DNA of 64,000 nucleotides from assembly GCF_030253575.1 (NCBI RefSeq), contig NC_080561.1, positions 35,859,564-35,923,563 on the forward strand, in the 5' to 3' direction. A program made the position numbers and the translations under genes. The first letter of the stretch is position 1; each line of letters begins with the position of its first letter. Positions 22,956-34,814 of the stretch are shown here, one piece after another. Below the pieces are notes generated by a model that did no database searches, was not told where the DNA came from, and saw nothing but the letters and a program-made list of their open reading frames with translations. This DNA is from Rhododendron vialii (Eukaryota > Streptophyta > Magnoliopsida > Ericales > Ericaceae).

Positions 22956-25900
22956 ACATTGCTATAATTCTTCAGTTAGGCATTCAATTGGATTAAGGAA
23001 AATGGGATTCGAAAAGAGGACGAATACCCATTTCTTGCAACTAAATGCAAGTATAGGCCAAAAACTCAACAAGACTTTATTTGTAAACAAATCTACTGCA
23101 TTTATTTGCTTGTAAACAAATCTAGTACAATTGCGCTAAAAACAGCAGGGCACTCATCCAAGACATCGAGACCTGAACCAATGACGCCGTAAACGTAACC
23201 CAGTTCACTGACCATCAAAGATCCCGAGTTCCTCAGGGCTGCATATGCGTCTATTTTGATGATTTTTTGTGTATGACTTTAGATTATCTTGGTCAAAAAA
23301 TATGAAAAATATCATTTCTCAAATACTCTTGATGAGGCGTTATGTTTAGTTTCCAAAAATTGTTGCTCCGCTCCACTCGTTCTGTTCCGCTACGCTCTGG
23401 CATCTGGCCTCTTTCTAGAATTTCATAGTGGTGCAACACCTTCCGAGCACAACTAAATTGAATTATCCTTCCCTTCTGGACAACCCAATAACAAACCCGA
23501 ATTTCCCGAGCTTATTTTTTTCTTAAATAAGCTTCAAACAACATTCATTTAATCAGATTCAATTAAGTAGATTTAAGAAAAATACATCAATATTCAACAA
23601 TCAATAAAAAGATGTGATTATTTTGCGTACTAAAATAGGAAATTTCAAGAATCGAGTAATTAAAATGCATTTGTTCTCTACTACATCAAGAAACGTGGTT
23701 TCTTGTTGAGAACTTCCAAAATGAGCACCATATTTTCATTTTGTATTTTGTCACTTCTAAAATGAGCACAATATTTCCATTTCTCAAATATACTTTCTGC
23801 TCTCGTTAATTTATAATTTCTCAAAAGAAATATTCATTTGTTAAAGAATTTTTTTTACGTGAATCGTTCCTAATTAAAATTCCGTTGAAAACAAACCTGT
23901 TGAAATCTATTATATGCACACGCACAACTGAATAGGAAATCAAACCTGTTGAAAACACACAAGATAAAGTTTTTGGAAATCAATTTGGGTTTCACTTTTT
24001 ACCTTTCCTTTGCCTTCTAAAATTTGAATTCAAAGAATCAATTAAAGCATAAGTTTCCTTATCTTTCCTTTGCCATTTGGAACCTAAACAATTGGATATA
24101 TATGATAACAACATAATTGGATATATATGGTAACAACATATACATTAATATGTATAGATTAATATGTATAGATGATATTAGAGAATAAATGGTGGAGATT
24201 TATGCAGAAATATGTGATAAATCTAGACCGTTGGTTATGTATTGGATTCAAAAGCAGTTTGCCCTTATTATATAGATTTCTTTATACTTAACATATGAGC
24301 CACAGTTGTAACACACTTCTCGAGAAACAACACTTTCTTCAACATTGTTGGTGCCGGTTGAATTACTAATGTTTTTTCACTTGTATTGATCGTATCGGGA
24401 TATGTATCGTGTATCTTAAGATACGTTTTTTGGAAGAGTAGAATTTTCTAATGTTTAGTTGGACAAGATTTTTAGAAGAGGGAGAATATTAAAGAGAGGC
24501 GTGGGGAAGGAGAATATTTATATTACGCTTGAACTCTAACTTTTTTTTGGCTTGGTACAAAATAGTTAGAACCCATCCTTATTTATGCTAGTCCATGGAA
24601 GATTTTAATACAAAGATATTTTCATACAAGATTAACTTTGAGGTAATTCTAGAATTAGACATATGCCTAATTTTCCCAAAAAAGACTAAATATTTCATAA
24701 GGATATTCTAGAGCTTCTAGAGCCTATATATTTTAGACTTCTAAAAACTAGATATTTATAAAAAGTACACAAGTAATAGTAATATTGTAATTTCACTTTT
24801 TTTTTTTTTTTTTTTGAATATATTGTAATTTCACATTAGGTTGATCAGACATAGATAACCCGACCCTATTTTTCATATATGATTATCGAAAAATGAATTA
24901 AGTTATTTGTGGAGATATACAAATTAAGGTACATGAAATTCCAAGAGGTTGTCTGATGATCAAGACCTTAGACTTAAGAGATTGCTCTTTTGTTGGTTTC
25001 TTGTTTACAACTTTGTATACGTGCTATCAATTCTTGTGGAATCAGTCTATACAGGATTCTTTCTGACTTTAATTGGACTTCATTAGAGGACAAAGAAATT
25101 AGTTCTCTATTGATCACTTGAGGTGCAAATAATCTAGTTGTTCGGAATATATATATACAGCATTATCAAAATAAATATATGTTATATATCAAGGGAAAGA
25201 ACAACATATATAACGCATCCTTAACCACCCTTATGTTTTTTACTCTGTGAACTCACTGCTCAGCTCTCTTAAGCTTTGTTCAACTATCAAGAATGTTCAG
25301 AAAAAGTGAAGGAAAAAGAAATTTATTTTTCGGTGATTGTTCATTTGACCAAAGAATTTTGCAGGAAAACTGAAGTTTTATTGTCCATTTGCCGGAAAAA
25401 AGACACTTATGAAAAACTTCTTTATTTTTATTCCCATGGCTAATTTTAAATAAAAGTAACTTCGAGAGTTAAATACAATGGGCTATTGTATTTCAAAAAT
25501 TAACACATATGGAATAATGGGACCTAGAGACCTTGCCAAGCAAGGGTGCTTGGCAGGGGTGCCGAGCACATCTCGGCCGTCCAAAAGTGTTTTGGACGGC
25601 TCAGATGTAAAGGTACCAAATGGATTTTAAAAAAAAAGAAAGGAAAAGGAAAAAGATGTTTCGATCCGGGCCGTTGATTCCGAGATGAACGGCCAGATTG
25701 GCCGCTCGGCACCCGCTTGGCAGGGGTGCCGCTCGGCAGGGTCCCCGGGTTCGGAATAATGAGCTACCATATGCAAAGCCTTAACATGAAATGAAAAAAT
25801 TGACTTGCAATTCCCTATTCAATTTGCTAGCATCTAAATGTTCATGCAAATCTCCGATTCAAATTGACATCCTCAGATTATCAACCGTAAAAATGAAGCT

Positions 25901-26766
25901 TAAAAAATAAGTAAATGATAACTAAATAAACAAATGTTAAACAATCGTGCTTGATTAGTTGCCGATAAAAAAATAAATAACAAATCCATTGATAATTAGT
26001 TAGTGCTCCTACAAAAGAAGACTAATGACAAGATAAATAAATCAAATTGGCATTAGTCTTGACAAGATAAATAAATAACCCTTCAATTTCCTCCAAATCA
26101 AATTGGCGCCACCTGTTGGTTTTTTTTTAAACCTTTTGCAATCAGTTTGGCCACTTTCCGCTCGATATATATTTTCCCACGACGCAAAATCTTGCCACAA
26201 TGGCCGGACTAGTTTTATGGGAAAGTAAATCTTGTTGGAAAATTTAGAAGTGTGGGTCTCACTATTTTTCTGACAACTAAACACTACAAAATTTATGGCA
26301 AAGTTGATTTTCCTGTCCTTTCATGACAACTAAACGGGGCCTTAAAGTTTGATACGGTGCTTAAACCCCTCTGAAAGAAAACTGATAGAGTTTTGGACAG
26401 TAACTTGTCATGTGAGAAGCACAAGCCATGCTTAAATACTTTCACCACAAGAACGCCTTTATTTTTATTGCCTCAAATACATATCTGATAACCGAACAGG
26501 CGAACATGACTTTGTTGCTTAACCATTTCTGCTTCTCTTTAAGTCAAGAACCTCTCTCGATCTTCTCCCTTAATCCTTTCCAAACCTATGAGCTGCACCA
26601 CAAAACTCAAAACTCAGCCACTCACTCTCTTAACCCTCATCTCTCTTATCGCCACAAAAAAATTCTCTGACTACTCCGACCTCATGGCCTAGCTCCTAAC
26701 CGTCGCTTTGCTCTTAAGCATACAATCATTTTCCAATTATAACATCAATTGCTTAATGGAAAATTC
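22956..26766. other. AT-rich intergenic region
   Basis: No gene is recognised on either strand. Contents are short AT-rich repeats (for example ggatatatatgataacaac twice near 24090-24135), a poly-T run at 24797-24818 and the MITE at 25518-25755. Confidence 0.4.
25518..25755. mobile_element. GC-rich-ended MITE
   Basis: Bases start gggacctagagaccttgcc and end ctcggcagggtcccc. Subterminal stretches gcttggcaggggtgcc occur on both sides (about 25549 and 25718), and ggccgtcc/ggacgg pairs occur within. It stands out by GC content from its AT-rich surroundings. The superfamily is not determined. Confidence 0.5.
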
Positions 26767-26900
26767 TAAAATCAGCCCAATGGGCTGACGATAATAGGTG
26801 TGTGAATGTGTATTAAAGGATGTAAAAAGTGCACAGAAATACGTGTTTTTCTTGTCTTTTAGTGTATTTATCGTCAGCCCAGTGGGCTGACAATAGCAAG
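26767..26900. mobile_element. Short MITE with palindromic ends
   Basis: Each end carries a small palindrome: cagcccaatgggctgacgat on the left and tcgtcagcccagtgggctga on the right. The two ends are also inverted relative to each other. About 130 bp in total. Confidence 0.55.
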
Positions 26901-27130
26901 ACCGTTGCTTAATTTAACACCTGACACCCCTCTAAATGTGAATAGGGTACATATCATTTACTTTGTGTAGGGTGGGATGATCATGCTTGGGGTGTGGATT
27001 TCGATGGACTATACTAATCTCCTGGGCACCACGTGGCTATGTTGGTGCAGAGAGCCCCTGGGGCACCACTCATGTTCCAATGGCATAGAATAATTCTTCA
27101 TGGATTTAGGTCAACGACGGCCGTGTGTAT

Positions 27131-28459
27131 TAGGCTTGTGCAAAATACCCGTGTACCTGCGGACCCGACCCGACTCGACTCGAAGGGGCTCGGTCGGTTA
27201 TGAACAGATATATCGGACGGTTACGGGTTGGATTTTGGTAAAAAAATGGGTCTCGGTTCGGGGTTCGGGTCCTTATCAAACGGACCCGTCGGGCCCGACC
27301 CGCCCGACTATATTACGTATATTATATATTATATACTATACATATATATGATGTCCTGCACCGGTACACCCATTTAATGCTCAGAAATGATACTGGTACA
27401 GATTTATATCTATACCAGCGTGTACAAATGATTTTTTGGGCATGTTTGGGTTAAAAAAAATGATCGGAGCCGCTCATTTTGTTTAAAATACTTTATTTAT
27501 GGTCCTTGCAAAAAATAAACTCAATCCGGTTCCGGTAAGAATGTTTACAAAATATCCAACTTTGCATTAGAACTCAGGCCTGAATTCTGTAACAAAGTTG
27601 GATATATTGTAAATGTTCTTACCGATATCGGATTAAGTTTATTTTTTACAAAAATCATAAACAAAGTATTCTAAATAAAATGTGCGGTTCCGATCATTTT
27701 TTTAAAACCCTAAAGAGGTCCAAAAAATCATTTGTACACATTGGTACAGATTTTAGCACCACTCTTTAATGCTAGTGCAGGTCTCAAAACCCACGCCTAC
27801 TTTGCCTGGAAAGAAGTTCTGAAGTTCTGTACTTCAAAACCCACACCTTATCTTTATTCTTTAATACCCATCCCTTCTGTCTCTCTCTGCATCAATTCTC
27901 TCTTTTCGAGAGAAAAATCAGATTGAAGCCATTGATGAAGGGAAATGCGGGCTTGCCTTTTCTCTCTTCTTTAACTTGCTTTTTCAGAAGTTTTCAGCGT
28001 AAAAAGTGGGAAGGGAAATGCGGGCTTGCCTTTTCTCTCTTCTATAACTTGCATTTTCAGAAGTTTTCAGCGTAAAATGTGGATCTGATGGAGAACGGCG
28101 TCGCCTCCGCCTCTCTCTCTCTCACGTCCCTCGCGTCTGGCGTCCACCGTTCAACCTTGGAACGACGGAATCAGTGAAGCTCTGAAGTTTGAACCCACAA
28201 AAGGCTTGCTCTCTCTCTCTCTCAATTTTTTTCCTGAGTTTTTCCATTTTTGCAGTTGTATTTGGCTGAGATTTGATTTGTTCGAACTTCTGAGATCATT
28301 CAGCCCAACCCGACGGACCCGACGGAAACATTCGGTTTCACGGACGGTTTTGGTAGTTCTGTGGATCGGTTACGGGTTCGAAAATAGACTATCCGACTAG
28401 TCGGGTCGCGTTGCGGGTTAGGGCCGAACCCGACCCGGGCCGACCCGTGGACACCCCTA
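27131..28459. mobile_element. hAT-like element with (g/c)-rich acccg repeats and captured interior, 1.33 kb
   Basis: Left end TAGGCTTGTGCAAAATACCC and right end cccgtggacacccctag are imperfect inverted repeats of the common plant hAT end (TAGGGGTGTCCA). Next to both ends are stretches of degenerate cccgaccc/gggtcggg repeats (27160-27310 and 28305-28450). The interior contains a separate palindrome at about 27355-27781 and gene-leader-like CT-rich sequence with a 72-bp tandem duplication (gggaaatgcgggcttgcctt at about 27940 and 28013). No transposase was seen, and no convincing target duplication. Confidence 0.5.
27355..27781. repeat. Palindromic element nested in the 27.1-28.5 kb element
   Basis: The inner arms pair strongly: gtgtacaaatgattttttgg at about 27420 versus ccaaaaaatcatttgtacac at about 27721-27740, and caatccggttccggtaagaa versus ttcttaccgatatcggatt. 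The outer ends cctgcac / gtgcagg also pair. Its core resembles the palindromes at 180-455 and 28952-29231. Confidence 0.6.
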
Positions 28460-28951
28460 GACTACTGTGTATGATTTGGGTGGGGTTATGGTGGCTGGAG
28501 GGGAAGAAGAGCTTAAGATGGAGATTAGATTATGGTTTAAAGGAAAGAATTCAAAATTCTATTTTCCATTAACGCCGTCTATTCGATTTATGATCCATAT
28601 AGTAGAAAAAGGGGATTAAGTGTTAGACTTTGAAACGTTAAGATGATTAAGTGAAATGGGTCATAATTGATGGGAGTTTAATGTGATTTACCCTTTTATT
28701 TATACTGCATGGGCAATTGGAGGGTTCAGATCCCATCCAGTTTTGTATTATCCATTATGTTCCATTTAATGGCTATGATTTATGGTAAGAAATCCAAGGT
28801 TCCCCATTATGCCACGTCCTAAACTTATTTTTTTACTCTCAAATGGCACTAGCAACTTGCTAATTGAAAGCGGATAATAAAAAAAAAAAACTTGCTAACG
28901 GAAAAGTCCCAATCAACGTGAAAAAAAATTATTCTTAAATGAGCATGAATT

Positions 28952-29231
28952 TGTGGGGCTCATTTCGGATTTCACAAAAATGATTTAAACCGCAAATTAT
29001 TCTTAAAATATTTTTTATGAATTCATGTAAAAAATTAGCTCAATCCGATATTTGTAAGGGCTTCTTTAGCATTTGTAAAGGCCCAACGAATTCTGAAACA
29101 TTCTACAAATTTTGAAAGAGCCCTAATCGATATCGAATTAAGCTAATTTTTTTTCAAAACTCATAAAAATTATTTTAAGAATAACTTGTAATTCAAATAA
29201 TTTTTATAGAACCCGTAATGAGCTCCACAAA
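28952..29231. repeat. Palindromic MITE-like repeat, relative of that at 180-455
   Basis: Left arm gcaaattattcttaaaatat pairs with the right arm attttaagaataacttgtaa. The central copies of gaattctgaaacattct and the 'aatccgatat/gatatcga' motif are shared with the copy near the left end of the window. Confidence 0.6.
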
Positions 29232-29746
29232 AATAAAAAAATCATTGCCCATTTAATGGGTAACAACAGGGAGTACACAGAGTCCCAATTACGCTTTTGT
29301 AATAACAATAATAAAAATAAACAAAGGCAGAAACTAAGGTTCTGAATACCGTTTCAGTTATAGTATCAATTTTTCTATTGGAACAATACGTACGTAATGT
29401 ACCAATACCAGAATAATACAGGGTACCGTTTCAAATTCCTTGCTACTAATAAAAATATGTGTTACAACAACTATATGTCTAGTTATAAACTTAAACTTCA
29501 TTTGTATAAGCCAACAAAATTAATGTTTTGAATATTTAAAAATATTAAATTTGACAAGATAAATGGAGTAAAAGAATTATGCTATACAAAAGGATTAGAA
29601 AGTTAAACTTCTTTTTCGATTTTTTATTTTAAATATTTGAAACCCCTCCACTTCAATGCTCATATTCCAAAACAATGTGCAAAACCACTGGTTTTGTTTC
29701 TTTCTGAGTACCAACTTTGCTCTTTGAAAGGGTAGGTAGCTAGCAG

Positions 29747-30127
29747 ATGAACCAACAGGCTACCCCGCTTGTTTTTAAGAAAATAACTTCGAAAGAAGAG
29801 AAACCCACAAACCCTTCCGCCCTACCGTCGCGTATACAAAAGCGAGCCTTGGTTCGGCGATTGTTTGGAGATCATCAATGGCAACTCAGGAAAAATTGGG
29901 GATGGTTCCGGCAGCAGATTGGTCCGACGATAGCTATTCTTCCGGAGATGAAAGTGAGTTTTCTGGTGTGGCTAAACTCTTCGGTTGCCACGGGGACAGA
30001 CACATGAAGCCTTGGATGTTAGCACCTCGTCTCCTGCGGCGGATGATGCGTATGATTCCGACAGCGATCGAGATATGAATGATGAGGAATACCGCATCTA
30101 CTCCGATCAAGTTAAGAAGAGCGATGT
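29747..30127 (+). pseudogene. Unassigned 5' gene fragment with a frameshift
   Basis: From the ATG at 29878 the frame reads MATQEKLGMVPAADWSDDSY, then SSGDESEFSGVAKLFG. A 1-base shift near 29985-30003 moves the coding-like signal to another frame that reads DVSTSSPAADDAYDSDSDRD and then EEYRIYSDQVKKSD, ending at a possible donor (GAT|GTATGT, 30126). The acidic, serine/aspartate-rich start followed by EEYRIYSDQVKK is protein-like and loosely recalls the N-terminus of plant zinc-finger/XS-type proteins, but I cannot assign it. No following exon was found. The next recognisable sequence is a hAT-like element at 30315. It is probably a truncated gene copy. Confidence 0.35.
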
Positions 30128-30314
30128 ATGTATACCCTCTCTTATCCTACTAGAAAGAAGGATTTTCTTATGTCTGAATCTCTCTCTGAATTATCCATTT
30201 ACAATAATGTTACGAAAACAAAATTTAAAATACAAATCTGGACACAGCCGTTGTTGTGCCCAAGATCAATCACAAGGATTTAACCTCACTGTGGATCTCT
30301 TTCACACACTCTCC

Positions 30315-30881
30315 TAGGGGTGTCCATGGTCCGGATTGGTCTAGTTCCATAAGAATTCAGTAATCAAACCATTTCTAATGGTTCCTAAAAAAAACGAAAC
30401 CTAACCATTAGAACGTGGAACGTTGCACTAACCAAACTACTATGCCAGACTGGTTTCAGTTCTACCCTTCTAGCATCCAAATAGTTTCAAGTTGTGTTAA
30501 AGTAGGGGTACAACTGATAAGGTTCTGGGAGGAGAGAGAGAAGGTGGAAGAATTTTGGTGGGAAGTTGAACATGGAGTGATTTCAATCTCGATGGGCAGT
30601 GAAAACGATGGACTGTTGGAGTTCCAGATACAATCACGCACATCAGATTTATTGTGTATGTATGATACATACTAATGTAGGTTCATAGACATGCGTATAG
30701 GTGAATGTTACTAAACGATCGATCCTGGTTCGGTTCGAACCACGGATTCTTAAAAAAAGACATTAATCGAACCTTTTAAGGGACCAAAATCTGACGGTAA
30801 ACTGTAGAACAAATCCAAAAGGCATGGTTCGGTCCGGTTTGGTTCTGTTCATCGATTTTCTGATTTTCTTGGACATCCCTA
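30315..30881. mobile_element. hAT-like non-autonomous element, 567 bp
   Basis: Left end taggggtgtccatggtccgg and right end ttcttggacatcccta are imperfect inverted repeats. Subterminal copies of ggtccggtttggttc and its complement-like partners are typical of this hAT group. Flanks CACTCTCC and CCCTCTCT match at 6 of 8 bases, a possible decayed target duplication. No transposase is present. Confidence 0.55.
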
Positions 30882-31744
30882 CCCTCTCTTGTCTTACTTT
30901 CCTCGCCTCATACCTCCCTCACTCTCATGACGGAGCCTCACCAGAGGAGCTTGGCTCCCTCCCGGAGGAGGCGCCCTCACCGCTCACCGCTCTATGCTCT
31001 CAGCTTCTTCTGCCTCTCAATGTCCTCCCCACATACACCCATATATGTACCTAGAAGAGTGGAAAGGGGAGCTTGATGGGGAGGTGACTTTGGTCAACAA
31101 AAGGGACTTCACTTAATTATTGGTCTCCTCACGTGGGAGACACGCCTACAATCACCCCTCTCACATGTGGGGTATTTGCCGAGAGTGGAAAGGGGAGCTT
31201 GATGGGGAGGTGACACGCCTACAATCACCCCTCTCACATGTGGGGTATTTGCCGAAAGTGCAACGCCATCCTGCTGTGATCAGCCACTATCATGGATTTG
31301 TTTTGTGTTCCAAAGATCAACTCAGCACAACTCAGCTCACGCCGGAGGCTCTCTCCACCATACGGTCCTGGGAGAGTGTGACACTCTTGTCTGTTGACAC
31401 GTTGCATGATGCATCCCTTCGAGCTTCCGCACCCCCAAACCAAGATACACCATTTGCCTATCTGGGATGTCTCATGTCTCATCCTGTTGTGTTAGATCCC
31501 CATGGCACATTTTGCCCACTCCGTCAGGCGATTCACACTCCCTAACCAGGGTGCTCGCACGAATCGGAACTTTAGGGTGGAAACTCTAGGGACCAAAATG
31601 TTAAACTGCAAAACATAAGGGACTTGCAGTCCAATTTCTGGCCAGCATTGTTCACTGCCAGAATATTCTGTTGGAGCTCTGTTCATCGCCAGAATAGTAT
31701 TGTTTCTTGGTGGAGAAGAAAGAGTTCAAATCTATACAGATAGC
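30882..31744. other. Intergenic region with a ~70-bp tandem repeat
   Basis: The unit cacgcctacaatcacccctc ... ggagcttgatggggaggtga occurs at about 31140-31212 and again, partly, at 31212-31256. A third partial copy of gagtggaaaggggagcttga lies at about 31057. A 141-codon plus-strand frame across 31120-31545 overlaps this repeat and has no recognisable domain. Confidence 0.45.
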
Positions 31745-32163
31745 CAGTGGCGGACCCATGAATTTGACCCAGTGGGGGCATCAATTTTCATTATAACGCC
31801 GTAATATATGAGTTACAGTTAAGCACATTCACACCCAAATAATTTTAGCATTCATGATAATGTAATAATTTTAAAGTATATATGTATTTTAATAACAAAC
31901 TACTTGGGCAAACTTGCGCACCTCCACTATATGCGTTAAAACAAAATTATCACATGTTCATCATCTATTTTCCTATTATTAACTCTACAAGTACAAGTTT
32001 CACAAGTTTCGGGGATCAAAAGTGTACAAATATAATGTGCGGGTTCATATTGAGTACTACACAAATGAAGACGTTGGAGAGTGGGGACTTGAACTCACGC
32101 CGCCTCTTCCTTAAAGCATGTTACTTACCACTGCACCGAAGTTTTACTTCTTGCACATGTTCT

Positions 32164-32195
<32 letters not shown>

Positions 32196-32282
32196 CACAC
32201 ACACACAAAATCAGGAATTTTTTTCTTTTAAAAAGCCGTGGTGGCACGTGACTCCATGTGCCCCAAGGCGGGTCTGCCCCTG
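31745..32282. mobile_element. hAT-like element with antisense tRNA-like interior, 538 bp
   Basis: Ends CAGTGGCGGACCCATG and GGCGGGTCTGCCCCTG are imperfect inverted repeats like those of the element at 16403-17030 (right end here equals left end there). On the minus strand a tRNA-like stretch at about 32073-32140 carries ggtgcagtggtaagtaac (A-box-like) and gtgagttcaagtcccc (B-box-like). A dinucleotide run (CA/TA) lies at 32164-32208. No clear target duplication is visible. Confidence 0.6.
32164..32208. repeat. Compound (CA)n(TA)n(CA)n microsatellite
   Basis: Alternating ca and ta dinucleotide blocks, about 45 bp, inside the hAT-like element. Confidence 0.9.
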
Positions 32283-33272
32283 CAAGGAGAGCATCCGGTT
32301 ATCAAAAGTAAAAAAAGAAAAAGAAAAATATTGACGCTTAATTGAACCTACATTTTATAGTATTGGTCATTGGATTTGAAATCTATTGTACTGTTTCTCG
32401 CGCGTGTTGATTTGATTTATTTCGGATAATCTAGCTATTGATTTTAATCCTGTAGAAGAGGACATAAATTCACATCCTGTGATCTTTTGGTGAAAATAGA
32501 TGGAACGACTTGTGATTTGAAATTTTTAGCTATTTTATGTTGAATCTCCTATATGGCTATATATTTTTCCTTCAGTTCTTCCATGTCGATATGACTCAAC
32601 CCTGTGTTAGAGCATTTACAACTTATAATATAATTAAAAGTGAAGAATTAAAATTTGCTGCATCAAATTTGATTATCTATTTATAGGTTGTTAAAATTAG
32701 CAATGTGAAGTTCCATATTATTTATTTCTTACCCATAATCAAAATAAGTTGGCAAAAATTCAAATCTGAAGGTCAATTTTTCTTCTTAATCTAATGGTCT
32801 ACATTGAATGACATTCTACTAAAATAAATGAAACTGGAGAGCATTCGTTAAAATCCATAAAATGATCAATATTGTTAAATGTACAACCATTTGCCAAAGG
32901 TGAGGGTGAGTTTACCTACCAATAAAGTATTTGTTTTATAGAGAATGAGTTTTACTTTCTCATGATTGTTGTACTTGATTGAGAAAATGTAGGGTTCAAT
33001 AAATTTGGTTATTAACAAAAGGTTGCTAGTTTTGATTATTCAAATGTCCAATTGTGAAGAACTTGCTACTTTTTTAGCACACATTACGAACTTTAGCAAC
33101 ATTTTGGTTTTGATTATTACATTGTGGATGTTCTTAAAACTTAGAACAGAAAATGTACTGTATTACTCTTGCTTTCCCATGTACTAAAATTACCTTAAAA
33201 CCAGAAATTCCTTCAAATAGGCAGGGAAGTAGAGTAACTTTTGTATTTATTCATTGTACCATGCGCGCATCT
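32283..33272. other. AT-rich intergenic region
   Basis: No gene or clear element is recognised. It ends at the TATA box in front of the inverted duplication. Confidence 0.4.
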
Positions 33273-33282
33273 TATATATAAA
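33273..33282 (+). promoter_or_regulatory. TATA box upstream of the inverted-duplication locus
   Basis: TATATATAAA lies about 30 bases before a plausible start region (about 33305-33315) and about 120 bases before the ATG at 33405. A purine-rich leader (gagaggagga) follows. The prediction rests on motif and spacing only. Confidence 0.5.
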
Positions 33283-33404
33283 CTCCAGTTTGCCTTAAAT
33301 CTGTCTTGATTGATTAGAGAGAGAAGAGGAGGAGGAGGGGGACGACTTAGCTCAAGAAAAGCGTAGCTCAAGAAGAACGTAGCTCTACCACATCTAATAC
33401 CAAA

Positions 33405-33710
33405 ATGACTAGCTACGATGACAAATTTAGTTCAATCGAGGAAGTAAAAAAGGTTCACACTATTTTGTTAGAGCGCCGACACTCGAGCATTGGGTTTCCG
33501 AACCCAAGCATTCGGCAAAGTGGAACCGATTACTGTATCGACATTCCCGCAAAGGTAGATACTCTGAAGAACTGCCTTAAGAACAAAGAATGCAATGACA
33601 TTTTTAAAGAAGTAATACAAGAGGGATTCATAGTTTTCGGAATGCGAGTATTGCTAGCTTACAAAAAGTTATCAGGTATTTATAATACTATCTTTTGGTC
33701 AAGTATTTAG
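33405..33710 (+). CDS. Unknown small protein, left arm of inverted duplication
   Basis: The ATG at 33405 opens a frame of 101 codons beginning MTSYDDKFSSIEEVKKVHTI and continuing with LERRHSSIGFPNPSIRQSG and LKNCLKNKECNDIFKEVIQ. A donor-like site (TCAG|GTATTTAT, about 33675) suggests that the real exon may end there after about 90 residues. I recognise no domain. It is hydrophilic, with no signal peptide or membrane span. The mirror copy on the right arm preserves most of the frame. Many of the differences between arms change the amino acid, so strong protein constraint is doubtful. It could be the first exon of an unknown gene, or a gene remnant that now acts only as RNA. Confidence 0.4.
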   Translation: MTSYDDKFSSIEEVKKVHTILLERRHSSIGFPNPSIRQSGTDYCIDIPAKVDTLKNCLKNKECNDIFKEVIQEGFIVFGMRVLLAYKKLSGIYNTIFWSSI

Positions 33711-34814
33711 ATTTCAAAGGTTATCAATAGTGGTACGTGATGCTTGATCGAGATTTCTTGCTAAAACATATTCTGATTGGTTGAAAAATTGTGATAAAGA
33801 CACTGTTAAAAAGGTTTTTATTTTTCATTGGTAGAAACATTTTTTCATGTTTCATTTGAAAAAGGTGAAACAAGTCTGTGATTTTTGCATACCCAAAAGT
33901 GAACCAGTTATTATTTTTAACAGTTGTCATCGGATATGAGCCACTCTTAAAGAAATGCTCTAGCTGTTTAGGCACTTTCGTTTGTAACTATGTATCTTGA
34001 TTTTTTTATTCAAAACAGGGAGTTGAGTAGGGTGAACTTAGCATTGGAAAACTCTGGTTAAATTTGTTCATACAAGCTGATTGAAATTACATTATTGTAC
34101 GAAAGAAATAACAATGCTACCGTTCACGTAACTATGTGCGCGGTTCGTCTTCAGCATAAGGTACCCGAAACATTGAAAAAAGTAGCCGGAGAGAAGTGAC
34201 CATGTTTGAACACATTCATTGATAATATGATTATAGGCATAAGTTACTCAATTCTGAACTCCAACACCTATATTCATATTATCTATAAATGTGTTCAAAC
34301 CTGGCCACTTCTCTCCAGCTACTTTTTTCGATATTCCAGGTAACTTACGCCGAAAATGAAACGCGCACACAGTCATGTGAGCGGTAGTATTGTTATTTCT
34401 TTCGTATAGTAATGTAATTTCAGTCAACTTGTATGAACAAATTAAACCCGAGTTTTTCAATGCTAGGTTCACCCTAATCAACTCCCTGTTTTAAATAAAA
34501 TCAAAATATATAGTTACAAACGAAAGTGCCTAAACAGCCAGAGCATTTCTTCAAAAGTAACTCATACCTGATGACAATTGTTGAAAATAACAACTGGTTC
34601 ACTTTCGGGTATGCAAAAATCACAAGCTTGTTTCACAATTTTCAAGTGAAACATGAAAAAATGTTTCTACCAATAAAAAATAAAACCTTTTTAACAATCT
34701 CCTTACCACAATTTTTCAATCAGTCAGAGTACGTTTCAACAAGAAATCTCGGTCAAGTATCACGTATCACTATTGATAACCTTAGAAATCTAAATACTTG
34801 ACTAAAAGATAGTA

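Noticed and set aside
31120-31545. 141-codon open frame
   Set aside because: It overlaps a tandem duplication, has no known motif and no splice or promoter support. A chance frame is more likely.
32073-32140. Possible tRNA gene on the minus strand
   Set aside because: Same reasons: box-like motifs without a complete tRNA fold, inside a mobile element.
31882-32334. 150-codon open frame
   Set aside because: It runs through a microsatellite and across the end of a hAT-like element, so it is not a real gene.
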